Part shown: piece by piece, positions 37,078 through 45,637 of the stretch
Layout: the number at the start of each line of letters is the position of its first letter
How positions within the stretch are numbered: position 1 is the stretch's first letter
Assembly (NCBI GenBank): GCA_017307755.1
Contig: JAFKGQ010000021.1
Span: forward strand, 1-64,000
From: Chitinophagaceae bacterium
Lineage (GTDB): Bacteria > Bacteroidota > Bacteroidia > Chitinophagales > Chitinophagaceae
Reading direction: 5' to 3'
Length of the DNA stretch: 64,000 nucleotides
Notes under the pieces: generated by a model
Database searches by the model: none
Told to the model about the DNA's origin: nothing
The model's input: the letters and a program-made list of their open reading frames with translations, nothing else
Position numbers and translations under genes: made by a program

Positions 37078-38367
37078 TTATCCTTTATACCTTGCTTTCG
37101 TGATCTCCACCATAGACTTGAGCTTGTAATATTCCCGGTCTGTGGAACCGGCATACCCGGAGCTGTAAAACCTGATATGGCCCATCGGGTCATACACTAT
37201 TTTCGTAGGCGTTCCCTGAACATCGTAAACCTTATTTTCTTCGTCCCTCAATACATCCAGCCTGATCCCCTTCTTTGCTATAAAAGATTTTACCGTGGCT
37301 TCGTCCTCGAACAGGTCCACGACAAACATTTGGAATACATCTTTTTTATAATCAGCCACGGCCTTGTCGAATCCGGCAAATGCGGCAACGCAAGGCGTGC
37401 ACCCTGTAGACCAGAAATCCAACGCCAGTACCCTTCCCTTATAATCGTCAAGATGTACGGTCCTGCCGTCGAGATCCATCATCGAGATGGCTTGTACAGG
37501 TTGTTTGGCCCGAAAAAGCGTCATCGGCGTATCTTCCGGTTTGCGCCTGGGGAAAGTCCCTTCCAGCGTATCCATGGGAGCCGCGATATACATTTTTTCA
37601 ACTTCTGCATAACACTCCCGGTATGCTTCCTCCTGCAGGGATTTGAGATAAGGTTCGAAACCTTTCTCAGTACCCTTCAGTTTTTTATAAACCTGCCTGA
37701 ACGTGTTGATCATCGTGGGATTCGATTCGGCTTCCCGGAAAGCTTTGCTTAATGTATCGAATGCCTCCTGGTATTTCCCCGCGGCCAGCAGCACGATACC
37801 CAGGCGGTTGAGGTAATTGGATTTTTGATCCTTGAAATAACGCATGTCGCGCATATTGTCCTTCACCTGCGAAGATTTTGCTATCATTGCCAGCGCAGCT
37901 TCTGTATGCCCCAGCCTGGCGTTCGCGGCGGCATTCACCTCCATTACCGGCTGCGTCCTGCCCATGCCATCGCTCATTCTCCCATTTTGAAGGTCATCCA
38001 ATATGTCTTTCGATACTTTTTCCACCTCCACCATGTTCTTATCTTCATCCAGCAGATGGTCAAGGGCATAGCTGAGGTAAAGGAATTGCAGCGGGTTGAA
38101 TTTTGGGTTCGTATGTTTGTAGTACCAGTAACGCTCGAAATTGCCTTTTGTAAGCCATCCGGTAGCCAGCTGGGCGCGGTATTCCTCATACATGGCAGGT
38201 TTGGCAGGATCGATGGGCTCTGTCTTCACCATGGCATTGTATTGCTTCTCCTGGTCTTCCACGCTCCCGAGCATGGTAAAAGCCACGAACTTTTCTTGCA
38301 TGGTTTTCGATGGCTGCGCCAATACAGGACTGGAGATCAGCAGCAGCACGAATATTTTTTTAATCAT
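37078..38367 (-). CDS. Thioredoxin-fold protein with long helical N-terminal region (429 aa)
   Basis: Signal peptide ends PVLAQ. Residues about 20-270 are helical and TPR-like (ERYWYYKHTNPKFNPLQFLYLSYALDHLL, LNRLGIVLLAAGKYQEAFDTLSKAF). A C-terminal thioredoxin fold has FWSTGCTPCVAAF near residue 322 and VQGTPTKIVYDPMG. The CxPC pair is intact though flanked by STG in place of ASW. First of three thioredoxin genes directly downstream of susD (26 bp). Confidence 0.87.
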   Translation of the reverse strand: MIKKIFVLLLISSPVLAQPSKTMQEKFVAFTMLGSVEDQEKQYNAMVKTEPIDPAKPAMYEEYRAQLATGWLTKGNFERYWYYKHTNPKFNPLQFLYLSYALDHLLDEDKNMVEVEKVSKDILDDLQNGRMSDGMGRTQPVMEVNAAANARLGHTEAALAMIAKSSQVKDNMRDMRYFKDQKSNYLNRLGIVLLAAGKYQEAFDTLSKAFREAESNPTMINTFRQVYKKLKGTEKGFEPYLKSLQEEAYRECYAEVEKMYIAAPMDTLEGTFPRRKPEDTPMTLFRAKQPVQAISMMDLDGRTVHLDDYKGRVLALDFWSTGCTPCVAAFAGFDKAVADYKKDVFQMFVVDLFEDEATVKSFIAKKGIRLDVLRDEENKVYDVQGTPTKIVYDPMGHIRFYSSGYAGSTDREYYKLKSMVEITKARYKG

Positions 38368-38393
38368 ATTGAACAGGTATTAAGTTTTTTGTT

Positions 38394-39854
38394 TTATGGA
38401 TTCTCCACGAGCCCCTTGTTCTCATTGAGCATACGCTGCCCGAATTTTAAAGCAAATCTCTCCGGCCGGAGCGTGTACGTGGCCACCACATTGCCGTCTG
38501 CGTCATAGATCTCATGGGTATACTTGACGGTATTGCTATACAATGGATCGACAGACAGTCTCCGCTGATCGAGCCAGCGCAGACCGCTGGTGGCGAATTC
38601 CCTGATGCGTTCTTCCAGGATAAATTTCACCAGGGATGGCTGGTCGGATGCGATATTCGTTGGCACCGTAGCTACATTTGCCGGCATTCTGTTACTTCTG
38701 AGATACTCGACGTCCGCTATGGCGCCGGCCAGATCGTTTGACCTTGCCTTGAGCTCCGCACGCATGAGGTAGAGGTCCGGCAGAGATGGACCAATATCCA
38801 GGTTGAAATCAGCAGCGTACCGGCGCATGCCTTTGGGAAAAACAAATGTCCCGAACAATTCCGTGTTGGAAAAAAGGTCCAGGCGTTTGTCCGACGGGTC
38901 ATAGAGGGCCGCCGCTTGCGGACTGGTTACAAAAGTGTTGATGGAGTTGAAAAAGAAAGTGCTGGCTGTAATGTTATAGATGATCTGGGAGTTGTTGGCG
39001 GAGAGGGGGATGTTGGCGAACCTGAAAAGCGTATACGGATACCAGCTGTCAGCTGAGTTGGGGTCCAGCACGTCATTATAATCATACAGGGCCAATGGAA
39101 TGGCTGAACCTGCGATCGCGGTAAAGGCGCCGTCTATGTGTGTCCGCGCATTGGCGAAATCCGACATGTATAGATAAATGCGGCCTAAATAGAATTCCGC
39201 TGCCGCCTTCGAAAATTTGCGGCGATTGACGACCTGCCCCAGATACGGCAGGGCGTCCGTCAGATCCTTGATCATAAAGTCATATCCCTCCTTGATGGTC
39301 GCTCTGACAAATTGGGTCTGAGTTACTTCCGCCTTTGTGATAATAGGAACACCCAGGTCCGTCGCAGCGGTAGCAGCATTATAGGGTTTCGAAAAATCAT
39401 TTAAAAAGGACAGCAGGCAGACAGCCCTGCCGACCTTTGCCTCCGCCTGCAGCGCCAGTTTTTGCTCTTTGGTGCCGTTCTGGGATTCCATGACTTCGTT
39501 GATCACCTTGTTGAAGACATACAGCCTTTGAATATACGATTGCGGATCGGTGATCTCTGACGGTAATTCATCCGGCAGGTACACGGAATCCGAGAACATA
39601 AAGAGCCGTTGCGCACGAAGCAACGCACCATCCAGGTACATCTCCTGCGCAGCCATATCGTCGGCTAAATAGCTGGATGCAGGTAAAGATGTCGAAAGAA
39701 AAGTGGCATTCAGCAGCTGCTCATAGTCGGAAGTAGTCTTTGCTATCGTATACCCCTTCGGTTGTATCTCCAGAAAATCCTTTTTGCAGGACACCTGTGA
39801 CAGGACCAGTATGGACATTGCGGGGATCAACAGGTATTTAAGTAGAACTTTCAT
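38394..39854 (-). CDS. SusD/RagB-like lipoprotein of the thioredoxin-linked locus (486 aa)
   Basis: I use the ATG at 39854, which gives a lipoprotein signal ending SQVSC (Cys23). The longer frame runs into susC. SusD features: TTSDYEQLLNATFLS at the N-terminus, ALQAEAKVGRAVCLLSFLNDF, FSKAAAEFYLGRIYLYMSDFANA and the C-terminal ILEERIREFATSGLRWLDQRR. It is a somewhat short SusD. Partner of the SusC encoded 19 bp upstream. The ligand is unknown; the neighbours are thioredoxins, not glycosidases. Confidence 0.92.
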   Translation of the reverse strand: MKVLLKYLLIPAMSILVLSQVSCKKDFLEIQPKGYTIAKTTSDYEQLLNATFLSTSLPASSYLADDMAAQEMYLDGALLRAQRLFMFSDSVYLPDELPSEITDPQSYIQRLYVFNKVINEVMESQNGTKEQKLALQAEAKVGRAVCLLSFLNDFSKPYNAATAATDLGVPIITKAEVTQTQFVRATIKEGYDFMIKDLTDALPYLGQVVNRRKFSKAAAEFYLGRIYLYMSDFANARTHIDGAFTAIAGSAIPLALYDYNDVLDPNSADSWYPYTLFRFANIPLSANNSQIIYNITASTFFFNSINTFVTSPQAAALYDPSDKRLDLFSNTELFGTFVFPKGMRRYAADFNLDIGPSLPDLYLMRAELKARSNDLAGAIADVEYLRSNRMPANVATVPTNIASDQPSLVKFILEERIREFATSGLRWLDQRRLSVDPLYSNTVKYTHEIYDADGNVVATYTLRPERFALKFGQRMLNENKGLVENP

Positions 39855-39873
39855 AACTGTAATGGTTGTTTGA

Positions 39874-42800
39874 TTAAAGCGTAATATGAGCGCCAATGGT
39901 GATTGCCCCCTGACCGGCGCGCATGGATCGCTCACCCGTCGCACTTTGGAATTCAGGATCGATCCCCAGGTGGTTGGCCTTCCAGAGCATCAGGTTCGAC
40001 ACCTGCACCCGGAAATTGATGCCTTCGGCCCGAAGACGGCGGACGATATCCGGCCCCAGGTTATACGATAGGGTAATTTCCCGGATCTTCGCATAAGATG
40101 CATTGAATACGTTCGTGTTTGCATACTGGTAGTAGCCCGTGTTACGGTTGTTGGCAATAGCGTTGGAGCCGGCAAACCTTGGAATATTGGTCTTCGCCTC
40201 ATCCCCGGCAACCTTCCACCGGCGGGCGAATTCACTGCTCATGGAATTGTCATACATCACCCCGCTCCAGAACGTATTGGCATCGCGGAACAAGACATGC
40301 CCCATATTATAGGTAATATTGATGCTCAGCTGGAATCTTTTGTAAAGAAGGGTATTGAACAGTCCACCGCTCCACGACGGCTGAGAGCTTCCCATATACA
40401 ATACATCCTGGGCAGTGGAGGCCGTAGCGGCGGCCGTGACTTTCCCGTCGGCCTGCCTGATCTGTGGATCTCCCACCGAATTCAGGCCGGCATAGTTATA
40501 CGCAAACACAGTATAGGCCGGCCGGCCGGCAAAGAACGGGGCTGTTCTGTTCGTAGCGATCATACCTACGCCGGTGGTGATAGGTGTGCTCACCGCCAGC
40601 TGTGTGATCTTATTCCGGTTATAGCCAAAGGTCAGGGTGGTCCGCCAGAAGAAATTTTTTGACACGACATTGAGTGAGTTCAAAAGAAGCTCGATGCCTT
40701 TGTTCTCCAAATCGCCGAAATTTCCCGTGACTGTGGCATAACCCGTCAAAGGCGCCGTTTTCAGGGGCCCGATGAGATCATGGGTCTTTTTCAGATAGGC
40801 ATCGATCGATCCGGCTAAGCGGCCGCCCATCATCGAAAAGTCGATGCCGGTATTATAGACCGACGTTCCCTCCCAGGTAAGCTTACTATTCGCCGGCGTG
40901 GAGATGATATACCCCGTTTGATTGACATAGTTCACATTCGTTTGGGCAAGGAGGATGTCGAAAGAGGCCGCAGTGCCCGGTGTCGGCGCATTGCCGGTGA
41001 TGCCATAGGTCAGCCGTAGATCAAGCCTGTCCAGCCAGGTTAGCGGTGTCATAAATTTTTCACGGGCCAGCATCCATTTGCCTCCGACGCTCCACACAGG
41101 GCGGTTTTGCGCAGACTGATCGAATCCGAACAAATTGCTCTTGTCTATTCTCCAGCTGCCATTCAGCACGTATTTGCTCAGATAGGCATAGCTAAGGGTG
41201 GAATAATAGGATGTTGTCCTCGTTATGATCCCTTCACCGCCGCTTAGATTATTGGGCAAAATACCTGGTTGACCGGTGACTGTCCCGTCTATGCCTTTGG
41301 CCAGTGTATCGTAGTTCACCGGACGGGAAAGCTGGAGCTGGTCGTCCCATCCGCGATAGATCACCTGTGTGGCCACGGGTGTGATGCTCGTTGCTTCCTG
41401 CCCTGCCAGTACGGTCAGTTGATGTTCCTTCCAGGCCTGGTCGAAGATCAGCTGGTTCCTGACCGTCCAGTTCTTTTGCATGGAATTGTTTTCCGTCAGC
41501 CTGCCGCCCGTAGCAGGCAGCCAGTATTGCGGGACGCTGCCTGCGGTAGGCGCCTGCGTGAAGTCCAGCAGTTCGCTCCTCACGCCATAGCTACCCTGGC
41601 TCAGCTCGGTCCTTGTGTTGGAGGACATCGTGGAATAGCCATAAGTGCCTTCAAAGCGGAGGCTCTTCAACAGCGTTACCTTGGCGCCTCCCACGATCCT
41701 GCCTGATAGCACATTTCCTTTAAAATAGCCGGCATTGATCTCGTTCACCGGCACATAATCGAGGTTGATCCGGCTTCTCGCCTGGTAATCCTGCCGGAGA
41801 GAATCACTGTAATTACCCATAAAGTTCACGGTCAATGGATTGCCATTGGCATCCCGGAAACGCTGATAGGGTACCAGCGCCACGTCGGGGACAGCTATTC
41901 CATAGGTAATGCCGATGACATTACCGCTGGTAACCGTATTCGTAAGGTCCGTAATGATAGCATTACCGCTGGTAACCGTATTAGTTAGGTCCGTAATGAA
42001 GGACAGCTGCATCCTTGTGTTCACATTGATATCCTGCCTGAGATTGATCTTGTAGCTGTTGTTCTTTTCACCGGGAATAGTGCTCTGGATCCCGGTATAG
42101 CTTAGCGATCCGTAATACGAATACACCCGGGTCCCTCCTGAAATAGATACAGTATGATTCGTCGTAGCAGCACGGCGGTAAAAAATGTCGGATATATCGC
42201 CGCTGTTGGAGATGCCCGCCAGGCTATCCAGCGATTTATCTGCCTGCGCCTGGCTGATGAGACCCCTGTAACGGTCATATTGCACCTGCAGATGCGGAGG
42301 CACCGGCGCTACGGATTGCACGGAACCCCAGGTATTGAAAGGTGCATATTCGGGAAATATCTCCTTTGCAGCGGTTATATATTGCTGGCTGTTTAATTTG
42401 GGAATATAGCCCCGGTCCGGTCGGCCCTGGAAAATATAGTAGCCGTCATATTCCACCTTCAGGTTCTCCCCGGCTCTGCCTTTTTTCGTGGTGATGACGA
42501 TCACACCGTTAGCGGCCTTGGCTCCCCAGATCGAGGCGGCTGAAGCATCTTTAAGAACGGTGATGTCTGCAATATCCTGTGGGTTGATATTGGCTATCGG
42601 GTTAGTGCTGTTCAACACATTGGTCAAGGCATCGGGGTTGGTGTTGTTGCCGGGCAATTCAACGCCGTCCACGATGATCAAAGGAGATTTGGTGGAGTTC
42701 ACGGAGGTTAGACCTCGTATCAGCAAAGGTTGGGCGTTGGGTGTGTTGTTGACCACCAGCCCGGGTACCAGCCCATCAAGCCTTTGCAAAATATTCGGGC

Positions 42801-43557
42801 TGCTGGAGCGAGTGGCAATGGTCAGCATATCCGGTTTGGAATAAGCGCCGGCGCTGCGTTCTTTCGATAGCACCTGGTAACCGGTGGTCACAACATCCGC
42901 GTTCCCCAGGACTTGCTCCGTAGCCTCCAATGTTATGTTGATGGTCTGGCTGTTATTGATCTTTATTTCCTGCTGCTGATAGCCGACATAGCTGATCACG
43001 ATCGTGGCGCTCTGGTCGATCGTGAGCTGAAAATTTCCCCTGGCGTCGGTAACGGTGCTGGTCTTTTGCTCTTTTACCTGGATAGTTGCGCCCGCTAATG
43101 GCTGGTTATTGCTGCCTGTTACAGTGCCGGAAACCTTGATCGGCTTCTTGGGGTCCGATACTGTTGCGGCCGGTATCTCTCTTTTAATAAGGATATTGTC
43201 CCTGGAGATCTCGAATGTGAGGTTGTACTGTTTGAGAATGAGCCCCAGAAAATCCTGTAAAGGCATTTCATGCACATCCACTGTCACCGGGCCGGCGCTT
43301 TTGATATGTTCATCATTGTAAAAAATGCTATAGCCCGTTTGCTTTTCAATGACCTTGAACACCGATCGCAAAGGCATTTTTTGCGCGGCCAGCGTAACGG
43401 ACTGCGCTACACCGGATCCATGTGCGCTGAAAATGACGGTGATCAGAAGAAGGATTGTTAGTTTCATAGCTAACAGTGTTTTGGTTAGTAGCCGGGGTCC
43501 GGATTGTTCGTCGGGCATACCGATCCCATACGGCTGGTTTAGAGCAGTAAATTCCAT
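39874..43557 (-). CDS. SusC-like TonB-dependent transporter with STN domain, thioredoxin-linked locus (1227 aa)
   Basis: N-terminal extension then signal peptide (MKLTILLLITV, residues 31-52). An STN signalling domain (about 54-125; VFKVIEKQTGYSIFYNDEHI) follows, then a carboxypeptidase-regulatory-like domain (about 140-215), a plug with GYQVLSKERSAGAYS, ILKDASAASIWGAKAANGVIVITT, and a large barrel. The STN domain signals through FecR (43670) to the sigma factor (44976). A 14-residue in-frame tandem repeat (ITDLTNTVTSGN twice) lies in the barrel, encoded at 41920-42003. Start could also be the internal ATG at 43467; I keep the longer form because related SusC proteins carry similar extensions. 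Confidence 0.92.
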   Translation of the reverse strand: MEFTALNQPYGIGMPDEQSGPRLLTKTLLAMKLTILLLITVIFSAHGSGVAQSVTLAAQKMPLRSVFKVIEKQTGYSIFYNDEHIKSAGPVTVDVHEMPLQDFLGLILKQYNLTFEISRDNILIKREIPAATVSDPKKPIKVSGTVTGSNNQPLAGATIQVKEQKTSTVTDARGNFQLTIDQSATIVISYVGYQQQEIKINNSQTINITLEATEQVLGNADVVTTGYQVLSKERSAGAYSKPDMLTIATRSSSPNILQRLDGLVPGLVVNNTPNAQPLLIRGLTSVNSTKSPLIIVDGVELPGNNTNPDALTNVLNSTNPIANINPQDIADITVLKDASAASIWGAKAANGVIVITTKKGRAGENLKVEYDGYYIFQGRPDRGYIPKLNSQQYITAAKEIFPEYAPFNTWGSVQSVAPVPPHLQVQYDRYRGLISQAQADKSLDSLAGISNSGDISDIFYRRAATTNHTVSISGGTRVYSYYGSLSYTGIQSTIPGEKNNSYKINLRQDINVNTRMQLSFITDLTNTVTSGNAIITDLTNTVTSGNVIGITYGIAVPDVALVPYQRFRDANGNPLTVNFMGNYSDSLRQDYQARSRINLDYVPVNEINAGYFKGNVLSGRIVGGAKVTLLKSLRFEGTYGYSTMSSNTRTELSQGSYGVRSELLDFTQAPTAGSVPQYWLPATGGRLTENNSMQKNWTVRNQLIFDQAWKEHQLTVLAGQEATSITPVATQVIYRGWDDQLQLSRPVNYDTLAKGIDGTVTGQPGILPNNLSGGEGIITRTTSYYSTLSYAYLSKYVLNGSWRIDKSNLFGFDQSAQNRPVWSVGGKWMLAREKFMTPLTWLDRLDLRLTYGITGNAPTPGTAASFDILLAQTNVNYVNQTGYIISTPANSKLTWEGTSVYNTGIDFSMMGGRLAGSIDAYLKKTHDLIGPLKTAPLTGYATVTGNFGDLENKGIELLLNSLNVVSKNFFWRTTLTFGYNRNKITQLAVSTPITTGVGMIATNRTAPFFAGRPAYTVFAYNYAGLNSVGDPQIRQADGKVTAAATASTAQDVLYMGSSQPSWSGGLFNTLLYKRFQLSINITYNMGHVLFRDANTFWSGVMYDNSMSSEFARRWKVAGDEAKTNIPRFAGSNAIANNRNTGYYQYANTNVFNASYAKIREITLSYNLGPDIVRRLRAEGINFRVQVSNLMLWKANHLGIDPEFQSATGERSMRAGQGAITIGAHITL
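41920..42003 (-). repeat. In-frame tandem duplication, 2 x 42 bp inside SusC
   Basis: 41920-41961 and 41962-42003 match at 37 of 42 positions. Each encodes a 14-residue unit, ITDLTNTVTSGN followed by AI or VI. The unit is in the barrel region and adds a strand-sized segment without breaking the frame. Confidence 0.9.
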
Positions 43558-43566
43558 AACTTCGTC

Positions 43567-43574
43567 TAAGTTTG
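43567..43574 (+). promoter_or_regulatory. TAnnTTTG element antisense to the susC leader
   Basis: TAAGTTTG on the plus strand matches the Bacteroidota -7 consensus exactly and points into the FecR-susC gap, opposite to the operon. It lies 10 bp upstream of the susC start as the operon reads and 61 bp before a plus-strand terminator. No clear TTTG is present at the -33 position. Confidence 0.4.
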
Positions 43575-43580
43575 GTTAAT

Positions 43581-43666
43581 TAATAAGCAGCTGTCTTCGA
43601 TTGAAATTGTTCTTATTCGTTGATCAGATCATCGCCGGAGATGTTCGCAGCATCTTCGGTTTTTTT
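43581..43666 (+). ncRNA. Candidate antisense small RNA to the susC leader (thioredoxin-linked locus)
   Basis: Boundaries inferred: start about 7 nt after the TAAGTTTG element, end at the last T of the terminator at 43635-43666, giving about 86 nt. It would pair fully with the 5' leader of the susC mRNA between FecR and susC. The susC gene at 55400 has the same arrangement. Antisense RNAs at this position (DonS type) are known in Bacteroides fragilis. There is no expression evidence. Confidence 0.42.
43635..43666 (+). terminator. Intrinsic terminator on the strand opposite the operon
   Basis: Stem CCGGAGATG / CATCTTCGG (one G-U pair), 7-nt loop, then seven T. The T-tract follows the stem only on the plus strand, so it does not serve the minus-strand operon. 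The stem resembles that at 55466-55492. Confidence 0.75.
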
Positions 43667-43669
43667 ATT

Positions 43670-44884
43670 TTATGGCAAGATCACCAATCGGTTATTATCC
43701 TCCAGTCTGTAATGAAGCCCGGCGCCCCCGAGAAAATGCAATACGTCGGAAAGTGGCAGGTTCCGCTTGAGCGTACCGCCGAACTGGATGGCCCTGACCG
43801 GTTGTTCATAGGCGATCTGCAGGTTATACCATCTTGCCAGTTGCCGCATTGCCCTTTCCAGCGGTACGCCTTCGAAATTGAAGGCCCCGTTCTTCCATGC
43901 CACAATCTTATCGGTGTCGACATAGCTCACCGCGCAGATTTGCCTTGCGCCGGTATCTATCCGCATTTGCTGCCCCGGTTTAAGGGTGGCCTGGTGACCC
44001 TTGTCGCCGCTCTTCCCGGCCGTAACTTTGACCACGCCCTCCAATAGGGTGGTGCTGATGATATCTTCATTTTCATAGGCGTTGACATTGAAATCCGTCC
44101 CCAGCACCTCTATGGTCGAATGACCGTTCACATCGACGATAAAGGGCTTCGATGCATCTTTTGCCACTTCGAAGTACGCCTCTCCCTTGACAAGCACCTC
44201 CCTTTTCGCGCCGGTAAAAGCAGTCGGATAAGTGATAGAGGATGCGGCGTTAAGCCATACACCGGTGCCATCCGGCAGCCGCAGGCGGTACATGCCGCCA
44301 TAAGGCGTGCTTAATGTATTTAGAGCGCTGACGTGATCCTTACCCTCGTACGTCAGGCTTCCGTCGCCCAGCTTGACTATATCTACGCTGCCTTGTTTTG
44401 TCAGCGTACCGTCGGCAGCGCTGTCAAGAACGATCTCTTTGCCATCCGATAGCGTAAGCACCGCCTTATTGCCTCCCGGCATGATCTCTTTCGGCTTATG
44501 TTGGACCACCTGGGGCGATACAGGCTGCTCGACCGCCGGCCTCGTCCGCCAGATGAGGGTTCCGATAACAAAAATGATGACCGCCGCCGCCGCGCTCCAT
44601 AATAGGCGCCGCCTGGATATTAATCGCCGCCCGAATGGCTGTTGGTCGCGGCCTATCTTTTCAAACAGTTCGTCTATCTTCCCTGCCGACATCCCCTCCG
44701 CATCACTCTCTTCCCTCCACACGGCCTCTACTTCACTCTCTTCCCCCCACACAGCCTCCACTTCACGCTGAAGCTGCTCCTGGTTGGCCGCTTCCAACGA
44801 TAACCCCCAAAGCTCTTTCCGCTCCTCTTTGGAGGCAGTGCCGTCCAGCCAACGGGCCATCAAATACGTCAATCGTTCAGACAT
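43670..44884 (-). CDS. FecR-type anti-sigma factor (404 aa)
   Basis: A cytoplasmic N-terminal region (about 1-88; LMARWLDGTASKEERKELW) binds the sigma factor. A single membrane span (LLWSAAAAVIIFVIGTLIW, about 90-108), a periplasmic FecR domain (about 165-265; VHVSAL-like start HVSALNTLSTPYGGMYRLRLPDG, YFEVAKDASKPFIVDV) and a C-terminal STN-like domain (GVPLERAMRQLARWYNLQI) follow. It relays from the SusC at 39874 to the sigma factor at 44976. A 10-residue repeat, EVEAVWGEES / EVEAVWREES, lies in the N-terminal cytoplasmic part. Confidence 0.92.
   Translation of the reverse strand: MSERLTYLMARWLDGTASKEERKELWGLSLEAANQEQLQREVEAVWGEESEVEAVWREESDAEGMSAGKIDELFEKIGRDQQPFGRRLISRRRLLWSAAAAVIIFVIGTLIWRTRPAVEQPVSPQVVQHKPKEIMPGGNKAVLTLSDGKEIVLDSAADGTLTKQGSVDIVKLGDGSLTYEGKDHVSALNTLSTPYGGMYRLRLPDGTGVWLNAASSITYPTAFTGAKREVLVKGEAYFEVAKDASKPFIVDVNGHSTIEVLGTDFNVNAYENEDIISTTLLEGVVKVTAGKSGDKGHQATLKPGQQMRIDTGARQICAVSYVDTDKIVAWKNGAFNFEGVPLERAMRQLARWYNLQIAYEQPVRAIQFGGTLKRNLPLSDVLHFLGGAGLHYRLEDNNRLVILP
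44706..44765 (-). repeat. In-frame tandem duplication, 2 x 30 bp inside FecR
   Basis: 44706-44735 and 44736-44765 are near-identical 30-bp units encoding EVEAVWGEES and EVEAVWREES. They add an acidic, Trp-containing segment just before the membrane span, in the part expected to contact the sigma factor. Confidence 0.88.
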
Positions 44885-44975
44885 AGATACAAGGGGGTAA
44901 GTTTATAATTCGGAAAGGTTACCTGGATATGATCCCGTAATGAAGGAGAAGGCGAAGAAAAAAAATGACATTTTT

Positions 44976-45575
44976 TTAATGATCGCTTAACCGAAAGATG
45001 ATGTAAAGCACAACGGCCTGTGCCCCATAGTTTTGAGCAAGACCGTCCCGGATGGCTTTCAGCGCATCCACCATATGGCGTTTGACAGTGACAACATTCA
45101 ATCCCAGGCGTTCGGCGATCTCCTGCTGCCGGAGACCTTCCTCCCGGCTTAACAGGAACACCCTGCGTTGAGACGGTGTAAGCTGATCGATAAGCCGGTT
45201 GATATACAGCTGTATTTCCTTGGACAGCAGTCCGTCATCCGCTGCTTCATGGGCCGATGTCTGGCGGGCCAGCCCATCCTCCACCAACCCTTCCCTCGCC
45301 ACTGCCTGAAAAGCTTTGAGCGCCCGGTTGTGCGCCATCCGGCGGAGATATGCCTGCATGTTCCCTATTTCCGGTAGCTTCCGCCGCATGGACCAGATCT
45401 TCAGGAAGATCTCCTGCACGGCATCGTCGGCCAGCTCTCTTGAACGCGTGACCTTATATACATAGGTGAACAATCGCTGCTGGTAGGTATCGAATAACTG
45501 TCGAAAAGCTACTTCACTGCCGTCTGCGATTTGCAGTAGCAAATCCCTTTCATTATGAATAGAATCGGGGGGCAA
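44976..45575 (-). CDS. ECF sigma factor of the thioredoxin-linked SusCD locus (199 aa)
   Basis: Region 2: AFRQLFDTYQQRLFTYVYKVTRSRELADDAVQEIFLKIW and YLRRMAHNRALKAF. Region 4: LTPSQRRVFLLSREEGLRQQEIAERLGLNVVTVKRHMVDAL. The best start is a TTG at 45575, since no in-frame ATG lies before region 2. The weak start may keep sigma levels low. The C-terminus has a hydrophobic tail (AQAVVLYIIFRLSDH). It activates the FecR-SusC-SusD-thioredoxin genes downstream; its own start is 62 bp after the end of GH127. Confidence 0.9.
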   Translation of the reverse strand: MPPDSIHNERDLLLQIADGSEVAFRQLFDTYQQRLFTYVYKVTRSRELADDAVQEIFLKIWSMRRKLPEIGNMQAYLRRMAHNRALKAFQAVAREGLVEDGLARQTSAHEAADDGLLSKEIQLYINRLIDQLTPSQRRVFLLSREEGLRQQEIAERLGLNVVTVKRHMVDALKAIRDGLAQNYGAQAVVLYIIFRLSDH

Positions 45576-45637
45576 ATTATACGCATTGACCGAGGGGTAA
45601 AAATAACGAAAATCCGCTTCCCACGATGAAGGACTTT

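Noticed and set aside
36916..38508. Long plus-strand frames (278 and 227 codons) opposite the thioredoxin genes
   Set aside because: The minus strand holds three tightly spaced genes with signal peptides and CxxC motifs; the plus frames have no domain.
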